A stretch of 64,000 nt of DNA from Cryptomeria japonica (taxonomy: Eukaryota > Streptophyta > Pinopsida > Cupressales > Cupressaceae), in NCBI RefSeq assembly GCF_030272615.1, contig NC_081411.1, forward strand, positions 44,033,517 to 44,097,516, written 5' to 3'. This document shows positions 1 through 10,919 of this stretch, one piece after another. Position 1 is the stretch's first letter; the number at the start of each line of letters is the position of its first letter. A program made the position numbers and the translations under genes. The notes beneath the pieces were generated by a model. That model had not been told where the DNA came from, did no database searches, and saw only the letters and a list, made by a program, of their open reading frames with translations.

Positions 1-735
1 GGAGTTGCCAATGGCCTCATAACAAGAATGTTCCCAAAAATAAAGAGGAAGATTGGGAAGATGAACCCACACTAGACACACATTAAGTGGTTTTGTAAGA
101 GGGTTGAAAGAAGTTTTCCAGGGTTTAACAAGAGGGATTTTTCACCCCAAAACCATAGGTTGCTCAGCACGAGGTCATGATCTTGAAGAAGTGAAGGAAG
201 CAATAAAAAAACCCCAAGCACAAGGGAAGAGCTCAATGCAACTAGAAACCAAAGGTTTCCAAGAATCACTCACCTAGTGATGAAGATTGGCAAGGGAAGG
301 CCGAAACCCACAAATCTACACACCAACCCACAACATTGGTAGAAGACAACATTCTCCACCACATCTTGACCACAAACCACCATAGGGGAAGTTTTGGTGC
401 AAAGAAGATGGTGAGTTTTCCCCCTGGAAGGAGGAGAAACAACAAATTTGGCAACATTGGCAAAGCTCTACTCACCAGAAGGTCCAGGAGGGACACTAGC
501 ACTCGCACTAACGCTAACAAGACCACTATTAGAGGCAACATGAGACCCATCAGAATGAGGCTGCAAACCCTAAAGAAGGCCTGAGGCATTCGTAGTAAAA
601 CTAGAGGAAGCACAACCCTCAGGAATAGTATAAGCATTTGTAGCCCCAACATTGTCCCTGCCAGCAAGAAGGTGAGGTGTAGAACCCCCAAGAATAGAGG
701 CATTTTTTGAAAAAAACACAGAGCGAGAAAAATGG
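1..735 (-). pseudogene. LINE ORF1 (gag-like, DUF4283) 5' part, cut by window edge
   Basis: Minus-strand remnant of a plant LINE ORF1, the RNA-binding nucleocapsid-like protein. Reading from about 280 down to 1, with two frame changes, gives the usual landmarks in order: SWKPLVSSCIELFPC, then a DLVLSNLWFWGEKSLLLNPGK segment, then VWVHLPNLPLYFWE and an EAIGN end. This is the DUF4283 core seen in plant LINE ORF1 proteins. Upstream (about 300-735) the frame is Ser/Gly/Ala-rich, typical of the variable N-terminal region; I cannot fix the start codon. The zinc knuckle and ORF2 would lie to the left of the window. Frameshifts show that it is dead. The long hydrophobic minus-strand frame at 266-754 is a shadow in another phase. 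This is a different copy from the LINE at 2676-8340, in the same orientation. Confidence 0.7.
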
Positions 736-807
736 TAGGCATCACAGGTATCACAACGACTATTCCTAAATATAATGTTATATTTAAAAGAAATGTAAAA
801 ATATAAG

Positions 808-1022
808 TTTAAAATGAGAAAAATGAATTTGAAACAAAATGATCCATGAAAATTTCTTTTTAAAAAATAAGAAAATAAAATGCAAATAAATTTCCATGGA
901 AGTAGGGACTTACCTACCACCAAATTTTAAATGAAAAAAATGAATTTGAAACAAAATGATCCATGAAAATTTCTTTTTAAAAAATATGAAAATCAAATGT
1001 AAATAAATTTTCATGGAAGTAG
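808..1022. repeat. Local tandem duplication, about 117-bp period
   Basis: Two near-identical AT-rich copies, roughly 808-905 and 925-1022. Each contains the string GAATTTGAAACAAAATGATC and ends in CATGGAAGTAG. Only a few substitutions separate them. There is no coding sequence here. Confidence 0.8.
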
Positions 1023-1062
1023 TCTTCAATTTTAATAGCTAGATTTTATTTTTCAAATAAAT

Positions 1063-1393
1063 ATTTCTATTTAATCATTTAAATATACTTAATTTTATAA
1101 TTTTTTTTTAAAAATAAAATTTTATAATAAAATTATTTAAATACAATCATAACACCATTTAATTAAAATTTATTAATTAGCTACCTTATCCTCTAATTTA
1201 TATCCTCTAAACTATATAAAATTTTCTATTTAATCATTTAAATATACATAATTTTATTAAAAAAAAAAAAAATATTTTTAAGATATTTAAAATATATTTT
1301 ATAACAAAATTATTTAAATACAACCATATTACCATTCAATTAAAATTTATTAATTAGCTACCTTATCCTCTAATTATATCCTCTAAACTATAT
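1063..1393. repeat. Local tandem duplication, about 160-bp period
   Basis: Two AT-rich copies, about 1063-1217 and 1223-1393. Both start with TTTCTATTTAATCATTTAAA and end with TTATCCTCTAA...CTCTAAACTATAT. The second copy has a longer A-run in its centre. The remainder of 740-1600 is AT-rich and holds no gene that I can see. Confidence 0.75.
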
Positions 1394-1553
1394 TTCCATC
1401 TGCTTATTTGTCAATAAAGATAATTTTATTTTTAAAATTTAGTATATATTTCAATAAATAACATCTTTATAATTAAAAAAAAAAGTTAACTAAATGACTA
1501 GAACTATTTTCTCAACCAAAATATACAATAGGATTAGACTTTTTTCTTCCCAT

Positions 1554-1554
<1 letters not shown>

Positions 1555-1586
<32 letters not shown>
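1555..1586. repeat. (AT)n microsatellite
   Basis: Uninterrupted alternating TA run of about 16 repeats, next to sequence CATTATATAA. Confidence 0.9.
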
Positions 1587-1689
1587 GGCAAACACTATCT
1601 TTAAGGGGATAGCTCCCTCTATTAAAATGAGACACCAAATTACATGAGATTTGCATTATAGATCATCGTGTTACTACTTCCTTACTAGA

Positions 1690-2325
1690 CTACATCCTTT
1701 TGATAACTAGATCCCAAACCTCAAAACACTTCCCTTTATAGCCTACATCTACCCCAAAACATTCAGGATGAAAAACCTCATGAAATTCTATCTTCCCTAT
1801 ATCGATTGAAGGATGATAGCAAGTAGTTCTCCAATTTCCACTATTGTCACAGTAGATGACTCTAAGAGCCAATTGTCCTCCGAATCCAACAATCTTTAAA
1901 AGGGTGTCAAATTCCTGTTTATAACCCCTACCCGGTATACCTCTTAGGCGTCCTCAATGAAGGATTTCTTCCTTTCCTTCTCTGCTTTTGCTTCTTCAAT
2001 CTCCTCATTCTCTTCAAATTCTGAATTCTCTTCAAATTTAGAGGATATGTAATTAGCATGGTTGAATTATAGGCCCAAAACACTTGCCCATTTGTCTGCT
2101 TCCAGGTCCAAAATGGCATTAGCAATGGCCTGTCCATCCACAACTCTAATGAATCCATCTATTATTTGGATGCACACCTCCTTAGAATCCGGAACATCCA
2201 CTAAAGGACATATAATGGCTTCATAAATGAACCCATCACACTAGTGCCTTCCTTCTCCCAAGATTTTGTCAACCAACCTCCACACAACATCAAACACTCA
2301 CTCATCGGAGAAGAAAATCCTTCTG
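1690..2325 (-). pseudogene. Coding-like remnant of unknown family
   Basis: On the minus strand a reading frame stays mostly open from about 2300 to 1930 and, after one frame change, continues to 1690. The upstream part (VDKILGEG, then IICPLVDVPDSKEVC, then VVDGQAIANAILDLEADKW) is followed by an acidic/basic stretch (EENEEIEEAKAEKERKK). The downstream part reads YKQEFDTLLKIVGFGGQLA, then GNWRTTCYHPSID. The residue pattern looks protein-like rather than random, but I do not recognise the family. It lies just 3' of the LINE RNase H on the same strand, so it could be a C-terminal extension of that LINE, a captured gene fragment, or the remnant of another element. One in-frame stop and at least one frameshift are visible. 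Confidence 0.4.
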
Positions 2326-2675
2326 CACTAGAATTGGATAGACTCATCCATGCACAAACAACTCATCCCAAAATGGTGCACCATTATTGCGACTGGGATA
2401 ACTACAATCGCCTTGGTTAATCTACTCCCTTGCTATCCTTTCAACCAAACACAAGATATTTGTTCCTCCACTAACTTCTAGTTCTCTGTGTTATGTTCTA
2501 CCTGCATTTAACTTAAATCTAAGAGACTAGAATATTCCGCATCATTTCCAATTTCTCTAACGACTCCTACAACCTTGTCCTTAGTCATCTATTCTCTTGC
2601 AGGCTTTTACTATTTTAATTACACCAAAGTTTAAAAATAGTCACGCCCTCCATAAAAGACATCAGAGTCATCCTA

Positions 2676-5600
2676 TTATCCGATCCCTGACCGAACAATG
2701 ACCAATCTGTCAAGCTCTACAACGACACTCAAAGAATCTTGTATAGGATTTTCCTTTGGCAATATCTTTTGAGTACCATTTTCCTTTGCCAAAGAATCTT
2801 GTATAGGGTTTTCCAACCTGTCTGCTGACCTATTCCCCTCTCTATAGGTATGTTGGAGTCTGAGATCTATCAACGAATTCAACAGTTCATTAATTTTAGG
2901 AATGCATGAGTCGAGTTTCCAAATCATATGAATGTTGCCAACCAGATCTCCTCGATGCTGAATATTGCTTAATGTATCAGACCTATGTGTTAGGCGATGC
3001 CATCTATATTTATGGTGGATGGAAGTCACCTAATTCCTTTTCAGGCCAACCTTTCCTCAACCCTTCCCTCGATGGATCACAAATCAATCAAAGTCTCAGT
3101 TGATTCATCTATGACAATTTCAGTCCCCTGCTGAATGCTTTGGTTAGCCAACCAATTGCCAACTTTAGTTCCCTCACGAAGAGTATGTTCCAATCTAAAT
3201 TTCATCAACTTTTTTAACAAATTTTTTATTCTAGATAGTCTCCCTTTAAGTTTCCAATTGCCGAATTTGGATCTCAACACACCATTGATTACAATCTGGG
3301 AATCTCCCTCTATAATCACTTAGTAATGTTCTTCTCAACACACAAGCTTAGTCCTGCTTCTAGCACCTTAAGTTCTGCCTCATTATTTGTAGCCAGTCCC
3401 ATCAGTCCCATGACTGCACTTACCAACTTCCCCTCTTCATCTCTAATGATAGCTCTGAAACCTGCCAATCCTGGGTTTTCTTTACTTTCCCAATGAAAAT
3501 TCATTTTGTTCCATCCTTGGTTGGGAGCTATCTATCACACATTGCTTCTGTCTATCTTTTTGCTTATGATTTCACATGGGAATCTTTCCTTCAAGGACCA
3601 TCTAGATTCCACATCCTTGTCCCACTTGGAATATGCCCTAATTTTCTTGCCTTGCAATTTCCCGACCACTACCTCTTCTATGCCCCTTTTGAGTCGATTT
3701 ATGATGGATTCAATTGTCAGAGATTCTTCCTTGAACACTCTCTTGTTCCTTTCCTTCCATACGTGACAAACAAGAATGGAAGGTCCGACCACCCATAGAT
3801 CTCCCTACTTCGATGTCTTGCCATGTGTCGGCCAAACAAGTAAAAAATCCATTAAGGTTGAATTTTTGATCGATTGCCAATTCAACACTCATCAACCAAT
3901 TCCAATAGGATTTTGCTACTCAGCACCATAGCAGGAGATGGTCTGCCGAATCTTTTGATTCCTTACACATAATACAAATGATGGGCCTTGCTGTATCAAT
4001 AGAATTCAATCTATTGCTTGTGAGTATCCTTCCATGAAGGGTGATGCATAAGAATGTGCCCGCTTTTGAAAGCACACTTCTGCTCCAACAAAGAATTGTT
4101 GGCCATCTGATATCCTGTGCTCAACCCCGCTAGACAACATACCCTAAATTCACATGATATTCTCTTGACTTGGAAGCACACTAGATGAGTGTATCTTCCT
4201 GTTCAAAGAGAAAAACTTCCCTCTGTTTGAATATATCTGCCAATCAGGCTTTGTCTGCGTCACTTCCAGAACTCACACTTTTCCATCTGACCCTTTCATT
4301 GTTTCGAACCGGGCTATCAAAATAGTCTACAACCTTATCACTGAATTGTTCTTCTAGGGATTGGATCCATCCTTAGTCCTCGAAGAATCCACTTAGTACT
4401 TCCTCTCCATTCCATGAATCTCTCCAAAATTTAGCCTTATTACCATTGCCAATCTTCTAGGTGAGATGCTTTGTGATTAAATTTCTACTCTCCCAAATAA
4501 AATTTCAAACAACTGAGCCCATATTTGCATTGGCTGGTGTGAAAATCCTTTTAGGGTCCTTTGAATCCAAATACTTGAGTCACATGATCATGCACCAACT
4601 CTTGTGGGGGTACTTGTACATTTTCCAGGCCAATTTAGCACCTAATGCTATATTCTATAGCCCCATTTTCCTAAGACCAACACCTCTTTCTTCCTTCAAA
4701 AGACAAGTTGTGTCCCAATTAATGAATGGCACCTTCCTAGCGTCCTTAGCTCCTTCCCATAGACATTTTTTAATTAGACCATCTAATGCTCCTATAGCTT
4801 TGCTAGATAGTTTGTAACAAGACATGCTATATATAGGGATCGTTGAGAGAACCAACTTGACCATTTGAATCCTACCTGTTTGTGAGAGCCACTTGTTCTT
4901 TGATAGAGTTGACTTATCTTGACATTTATTGATGATATCCTTCCACAACAAGTAGTTTCTTTGCTCTGAAAACAAAGGCACTCCCAAATATATGGTGGGG
5001 AAAGTATCAATCTAAAATTCCAGGATCCCAATAATTTTGGATTGCAATCTTTTGAACTGGTGTTGAGGAAGAACACTTGAGATTTAAGCTTTTTAATGTG
5101 TTGTCTCGAGGCTACAACATATTCCTCCAATGTGCTCTTTATCACTTTGGCTTCCTGAACTAATGCATCACTGAAGAGGATGGTATCATCCACAAATTGG
5201 GAATGGGTGATCAGATTCATGCTATGATGCACTCTGATTCCTCTCCAAAGGCCCATACTACATTTTTTTTAATGCTTCTTCCCAAAACCTCTGCCACGAG
5301 GACAAACCACGAGGGGGACAAGGGGTCACCTTGCCTCAAACCATTAGTGGCATTAAAGAATCCACACACTTTTCCACTACCAAGCACAAAGAAGCTTGAA
5401 GAAGAAACACATAATGTAATAAAATCAAGCCATTTCTTATCAAAACCAAATATTTATAATACCTTCATTAAAAACTCCGACGAGACTTGGTCATAGGCTT
5501 TGCTAACATCCAACTTAACAACCATACCTATCATGTTCTCTTTGTGCATTGTGTGTACGATCTCAACCGCCAGGATGATGCTATCCAAGATTTCTCGGCC

Positions 5601-7260
5601 AGGTAAAAAGCCATATTGTTCCTCAGACACAAATTTATGCAAAATTGTCTTAAGTCTATTATCCATAGCTTTTGATATGATTTTGTATATGGAGTTGCAC
5701 AAAGAAATGGGAAAATAGTTTGTCAAGAATTCACATGATTGTTTCTTAGGAATAAGTACAATAATGGTGTGGTTCAATTCTTTGACAAATCTCCTTTTCT
5801 TTCTGAAATCTTCCACTATTTTCCATATATCCATACCCATAAAGCCCCAACATTTCTAGAACAACTCTGCTATGAATTCATCCGGACTGGGTTCTTTATT
5901 GGGGTGCAAAGCAAATGTTGCATCCTTGACTTCCTATAGAGAAAAGGGCTTCATCAAGGCAACATTGTCGAAGTGTGAGACTTCTTTGGTAATAACATTC
6001 AATAACTCTCCATAGTCATCATTGTGGCTTAGTCAGGTGCCCAACAACTTTTGAAAATGAAGAACTACTACTTGCTCAATGTCGTGTGGAGATACACACT
6101 ATGCTCCTTCTTCGTTTCTAATTGCATTGATTTTGTTAAATGATCTTTTGGCTTTGACCGAAGCATGGAAGAATTTGGTTTTGGAATCCTCGGCTAAGAT
6201 CCATAACTCTCTTGATTTGTCTCTCCAATATACTTCTTCCCTACTTAGAATTTCTTCCAAACTTTCTCTGAGGGCTTTCTCTTTCTCAAATTCCACATTG
6301 GACATCCCAACCTTCATCACTATTTTGTTATTCTTCAATACAGAGTTTTTCATCGAATATATTTTTGAAAGAAGCCACATTCCATTGCTTAATTTTTTCT
6401 TTAAGAAAATCTAATCTCTTGACCATGTAGAAGCTTGGCGTACCAACAATATCATTGGATTCTTGCCACCAACTGCAAAGATGATCCTTAAAGTCCTTAT
6501 CTCTCTACCACATACTTTGAAATTTGAAATTCCCTAGTCCTCTAGGAATTCACAGTTCCACCTCCAACTATACTGGGAAATGATCAGAAGCCAAATACGG
6601 TAAAATACTAGAAGATACCGCAAAATGACCCTCAATCCATGCTATGCCCACAAAAAATCTATCGAGTCTTTCTGATATGTTGGAAAAGTGCAGTCTTTTA
6701 TTTATCCAAGTGTAAAGTCCATTGTTTGGTATAATATCAGCAACTACGGTATTAGTGATAAAGTCCCCGAAGTCCTCCATGACTTTATTTGGTTTACTAA
6801 GACCTCCACTCTTGTGATCTAGGCCCAATATGGCATTGAAATCCCCTCCCATGATCAAGTGAGAATTACCCAAAATTTGAATATGATTAGCCAATTCTTT
6901 CCAAACTCTCGCCTTCTCTTCAAACTTGATCGACCCATAAACATTAATGAGAGGGAATGAGGTTTTTGTTTGAAGTAACACTACTGAACAAATAATCCAA
7001 AAATCTGACATGTCTACAGGAGTAATCTTAACTGAGTGAGGATTCCACATGATCCCTATCCCTCCTGTCGATCCTCTGGTAGCTTGAAACAATCCTTCCC
7101 AACATGAACATGAGTGAAGAAAGCTTAATGCCTTTTCTATGTTCATCTTGGTTTCCTATAACAAGATAACATCATTAGAGAATTTCTCTAACGTGCGCCT
7201 CACCAAGCGTCTCTTGTCAGGAGCTGAGAGGCCCCTGACTTTCCATGTAAAGATCCTCAT
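2676..7260 (-). pseudogene. LINE ORF2: endonuclease, reverse transcriptase, zf-RVT, RNase H
   Basis: Enzyme of the LINE, acting in the nucleus by target-primed reverse transcription. Translation most likely began at the ATG at 7260 (MRIFTWKVRGLSAPDKRR). Codon 35 is TAG at the glutamine of the usual LLQETK motif, so the frame is closed early. Order of domains: endonuclease 7260-6568 (GGDFNAIL, SERLDRFF, ASDHFPV); linker 6380-6099 (SRELWILAEDSKTKFFHASV); reverse transcriptase 5840-4655 (KLDVSKAYD, GLRQGDPLSP, then the catalytic motif as QFVDDTILF); zf-RVT about 4110-3535 (AGTFLCITLHGRILTSNRL, WKERNKRVF); RNase H 3504-3077 (NPGLAGFRAIIRDEEG, NNEAELKVLEAG, IIEGDSQIVI, H-x-REGT). A second RNase H C-terminal half follows at about 2960-2780. 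At least four frame breaks lie between the domains. Confidence 0.85.
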
Positions 7261-7420
7261 GCTTTCCCAAGGGAGGGGTTACCTCCATTGGATTTCCTCA
7301 AAAAATTGAAAACATCGACAATTCCTTTCTCCTTCACCTTATTTTCCCTTACTTATTAGTTTTTCAGCCTTTACAACTCTTGGCTCTACCCAGAAGCACA
7401 TTCATTGATTGGCTAATGCA

Positions 7421-8335
7421 TCAGGGTTCGACTATATCCAAATCATCATCTAGATCAACACCCTCCTCTGAACCGACTTCATAGTTGATTTTGGTATCAT
7501 ACATACCCTTACTCAAAGGCCTACTAGGTGAGCTTGGATGATTTATTGGACCACTGAGGGGAGGTCCAGTGTCCTTGATTGGTGTGGAAAAAACATCATG
7601 TCTCTTGGGGGCGGAAGAAGTCTCAATGCCCATTGCTCCTGACAAATCCTTGTTGATTGATTTATGGGGAGAAGGGGCTCTAGAAACCAATTCCCTTTCA
7701 TCGGATTTACGTATCCATCTTCTCGCTTGTTTGACATACATTTTGCATTTTGTCAGTTGATGACTTCTGCTACCACATCTTACACATTGAGGCCTTTTGT
7801 CCTCTACTTCTAACTATTGGATCTAGATGCCATCCGCTAACTTCAGCTGAATTGTAGGAGGCATTTGTTTCATCACTGCTAACTTCATCCTGGCATACAG
7901 ATATGAATATTTATCCACAATGCTCTCATCGATCTCAAGAAGAGTGCCTAGGGTTCTACCAATTTTCTCTCCAATATTCAATCAGGAGATTGTATAATCG
8001 AAGCCAAATAGGACTCTCATAAGGGATAAGAGGGACCGGGTCAAAGTTAGGATACCATGGTTGGATGTAGAGAGGGTGGTTATCATAAAACTATTTCTTT
8101 TGAAATAGAATCCTCTCCCTCTCCTCTTCCTCTATGAAAATAACAATAAAGAAGCCCTTGGGAATAAATTTTATCACCACATTGGACTGCCAGTTTTGAT
8201 CAATCCATGCTTTGATTCGGGTTCTCTCCATTCTAGGGCCAACAAACCTGCATATCACCGCCAATTTTCCCCAAAGGACTTTATTTTCTTCAACTTCTCC
8301 CTAAACATCAATTTCAATCTGGTCTTCATTACCAT
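7421..8335 (-). pseudogene. LINE ORF1: DUF4283 plus CCHC zinc knuckle
   Basis: Nucleic-acid-binding ORF1 protein of the LINE, which coats the transcript to form the retrotransposition particle. The N-terminal half (about 8240-7900) reads RTRIKAWIDQNWQ, then IKFIPKGFFIVIF, then QPWYPNFDP and ESPIWLRLYNL, matching the DUF4283 core. A perfect retroviral-type zinc knuckle, CVRCGSRSHQLTKC (C-x2-C-x4-H-x4-C), lies at about 7792-7751. A Ser/Pro/Lys-rich, then acidic, tail follows to the stop near 7421, ending VDLDDDLDIVEP. The 321-nt 3' part from 7741 is still open. Several stops interrupt the N-terminal half. ORF2 begins about 160 nt downstream. Confidence 0.75.
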
Positions 8336-8340
8336 CTGAT

Positions 8341-8890
8341 TGCTCCACTCGGACACCACAAACGCTCCTTTCTTCCCCTACGCTTGCAATTCTGCCATTG
8401 TTGAAGAACTTATTTTTTTGACGAACTCTCATTTTCCTTCTATTATGTTTATATTTTCTATAATTTTTTTTTTTATTCTTCCCATTTTTTATAAACTTCT
8501 TTTTAATTTTATCTTAAAATATGACACATACAGAACAAAAAGTATTTGTGTACGAATTCCAAATAAGTTGAGACTTCTTCTTGGCTATGTGAATTGAAAA
8601 AATATTTTGATATGTATTCAACCATGATTCTCTTGCCACTTGTTTATGTGAATTTAATTTTGATGAGGTGTGTGGTGTTTTTAATGGATCCCTGTTTCTT
8701 TGATATAATGCTATCGCTTTCGCTTTATGGTGAGGTTAATGTAATCAGTCATAATAAATATTTTGATCATTGATCATGGAATTTGGTGATTTTTTTTTTA
8801 ATTAAATTTTTCACTTGTTCAAGCAAATTGAAAGAAATATCAATTTTTTTAATTCTTTGTATTGATTGGTTAAATTAATTAAAAAATAGG
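8341..8890. other. AT-rich spacer, no gene seen
   Basis: Sequence between the LINE and the tandem array that precedes the first gypsy LTR. Poly-T and poly-A tracts occur (for example 8466-8476 and 8790-8800). The short open frame at 8340-8597 is T-rich and resembles nothing I know. Confidence 0.6.
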
Positions 8891-8929
8891 ATTGATTGGT
8901 TATCATAATACCTTATCTTGAAACTAATA

Positions 8930-9033
8930 ATACTCCTATTTATTCTTTTCCAGTAATGATAGACCTATCATAATACCTCATACTTACCCTTTTCCATTAA
9001 TGGCACATGTGTGATAACACCTCTTACTGAATC
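8930..9033. repeat. About 48-bp tandem units at the Gypsy1 insertion site (left part)
   Basis: Imperfect repeats with the core CTTTTCCATTAATG...CACATGTGATAACACCTCTTACTGA. Copies occur here and again at 48870-48946, on the other side of the nested complex. Joining both halves across the TTTTC duplication restores a continuous run of repeats. Gypsy1 therefore inserted into a pre-existing minisatellite-like stretch. Confidence 0.75.
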
Positions 9034-9038
9034 TTTTC
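9034..9038. repeat. Gypsy1 target-site duplication, left (TTTTC)
   Basis: TTTTC immediately precedes the LTR start TGTAGTCACA. The same five bases follow the 3' LTR end at 48865-48869. Confidence 0.8.
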
Positions 9039-10460
9039 TGTAGTCACATAAATCTGTCCAGTTTAATTAAATGAATATTTGCTATTTATTTGATTAAAAA
9101 TCCACTAGCCATCAGTTAATTAATATTTAATTAACTCATCTTCAAACATTCTTCTATTAAGTAAATAAATTATTCAATTTATTTTAATTAATTCATTAAA
9201 CCAAATTCACAATCAATTAAATGAATAAATCCTATTTATTTCATTTAACCCTTTTTCTCTTTTAAATAAATTAAATAAAATATTTATTTAAATCATTTAT
9301 CCCCCCAACTTGCATTTTCCTACAAATGCAACTTGCACCTATTTATTGAAATAAATGAATTTTATTTTAATAAAAATCCTATTTTCCCTCACCCACCAAA
9401 CCCACTTGCAATCCTAACCCCCTTCTAGATTCTTCTAAGCCCTTCCTAATTAACCTAATCCATCCCCTAATTATTGTCACATTCCTAAGCAACTTGCAGT
9501 CACTTCTCAAAGACTTCAAAGTCTTTGAAAAGCATTAAATGCTTTGTGTGTTCAACAAATTAACCTCTAAAGTCTTCCAAACCACTTATGGCTCTTACAT
9601 GATCATTTATGGTTAACCCCTAACTCAACCCTCATGTGACTCATGTGTCTCCTCAAGCATTTATTGCTTTGACCATGGTTATCCCTTTGACCTTTGCACA
9701 AGAATTTATCCATTGAATAAAAGCATTATCCTTTGGATAATAGATTTATTCACTCAACCCAACCATTGACCTTAACTCCCAAGTTAACCCTTAGGTCATG
9801 TCAAGCATTTAATGCTTCTTCCCTCTCCTCTCAACCCCTCTCATGTTGACACTTGTCATCTTGGGATTGGGTTGAAAGCCCTCACATGGATTGAATATCA
9901 TTCAATCCCGACCCTTGTTGAGATTACTCAATCTCAACCATCCATTGCTCCATTTTTCCTATAAATAGAGCCCATTTCTTCATAATCCAAATCCTGAAAA
10001 CTTGTATGCATCTAAGTTATAGAGAATTTTAGAGAGCATTTAGCATATTTTTGTCATATTCACTCTTTTGGTTAAAATTAACAAATAGCATTTAGATAAC
10101 TCATCTTTCTTTGGTTATTAAGCCTGCATTTGCATACTTTTCATAATCATCTACAATCTTGAACCTCCATAAGGCATCCATAGTGCAAAAAGCTGCTGAG
10201 AGCTACACTAATTTGGAACTTGGAGAGGAGAGGAACAAGGGAGAAGGAGCTAAGAGCATGTTAGAAGGCATTTGGAGATGCCTTGTTATATTTACTTCCA
10301 TAGTTAAATATTTTAGCATGTTTTTAGTGTCTCTTTTGATATGCCTGCTTAGACTTGTTTTTGGTTGAATAACACTAACTTTTGTCTTTGTTTCTTGTGT
10401 TTTTGTGTGTTATACAACCACAGGTTTTAGTCTAACCATTGTGTATTTTGTAGGGCATCA
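9039..10460 (+). repeat. Gypsy1 5' LTR
   Basis: 1,422 bp, TG...CA (TGTAGTCACATAAATC to GGGCATCA). It shares its whole length with the truncated copy at 47547-48864 and, apart from internal tandem arrays, with the two Gypsy2 LTRs. A TATA box, TATAAATAG, lies at 9960-9968, followed by a leader starting about 30 bp downstream that marks the probable R/U5 part. Confidence 0.9.
9960..9968 (+). promoter_or_regulatory. TATA box of the Gypsy1 5' LTR
   Basis: TATAAATAG in a TC-rich context (CATTTTTCC upstream). It is conserved at the same place in all four LTR copies (plus strand 48363-48371; minus strand at 31911-31919 and 46099-46107). Transcription would start roughly 25-35 bp downstream. Confidence 0.7.
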
Positions 10461-10462
10461 TT

Positions 10463-10482
10463 TGGTGAACCCGACGTGAATC
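10463..10482 (+). promoter_or_regulatory. Gypsy1 primer-binding site
   Basis: TGGTGAACCCGACGTGAATC begins two bases after the LTR end, where minus-strand DNA synthesis is primed by a tRNA. Gypsy2 has the same site with one difference at 45680-45699. It starts with TGG, as expected for pairing to a tRNA CCA end, but it is not the initiator-Met site used by the Copia and chromovirus here. I cannot name the tRNA. Confidence 0.7.
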
Positions 10483-10539
10483 CAACACCCAACAACATTT
10501 TTTTTCACAAAAATAACTTTTTTGACTGTTTAGCTTGAC

Positions 10540-10775
10540 ACATAGGTCACGCTTTAGCGCTATTGCAATTTGATATTTTAGCGCTATTGTCTCAAATTTA
10601 GCGCTATTGTTAGTATATTAGTGCTTTTGAGTCTTAACTAGGGCTTTTGTCCATATTGTAACGCATTTGTTATTGCTGTTTAAAATTTTAGTTTAGCGCG
10701 TTTGTCTATAATTTAGTGCATTTGTGTTAAGTAGCACTTCTGTTGTCACACAAAGTAGCACTATTGTAACAGAAC
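10540..10775 (+). repeat. Dispersed TTTAGCGCTATTG motif in the Gypsy1 leader
   Basis: About eight exact or degraded copies of TTTAGCGCTATTG-like 13-mers spaced roughly 20-35 bp, just after the primer-binding site. Later ones decay to forms such as TTTAGTGCATTTG and GTAGCACTATTG. Related motifs occur at 45480-45620 in the Gypsy2 leader. No reading frame accounts for them. Confidence 0.65.
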
Positions 10776-10919
10776 ATTGTAAAAAAAGGGCCTTGTAACT
10801 GATAATATTTTTTTTAGGCTTGTGGAAGCCCACCATGTTTTCGGATTTTTCTAACTGTTCGTTTCATGTGCAGGTTTTAAACTAACCCCTTTTTTGTACT
10901 TAACAATAAAAAACACTTC

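Larger units (their letters stand above)
2676..8340 (-). mobile_element. LINE (non-LTR retrotransposon) with RNase H, degraded
   Basis: A minus-strand plant LINE. ORF1 lies at about 8335-7421 and ORF2 at about 7260-2676, in the normal order. ORF2 contains APE-type endonuclease, reverse transcriptase, the zf-RVT region and a terminal RNase H, the set-up of RNase H-bearing plant LINEs. Neither exact end is visible: I find no convincing poly(A) tail (poly-T on the plus strand) and no target-site duplication. Stops and frameshifts are scattered throughout, so it is not autonomous. The boundary with the unknown coding remnant at 1690-2325 is unresolved. Confidence 0.85.

Noticed and set aside
266-754. 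Long hydrophobic minus-strand frame that looks like a membrane protein
   Set aside because: The LINE ORF1 DUF4283 landmarks lie in another phase of the same strand; the Leu/Val-rich frame is a shadow of it.
3493-3798. Plus-strand frames over the LINE
   Set aside because: They are antisense to zf-RVT and RNase H coding sequence on the minus strand.
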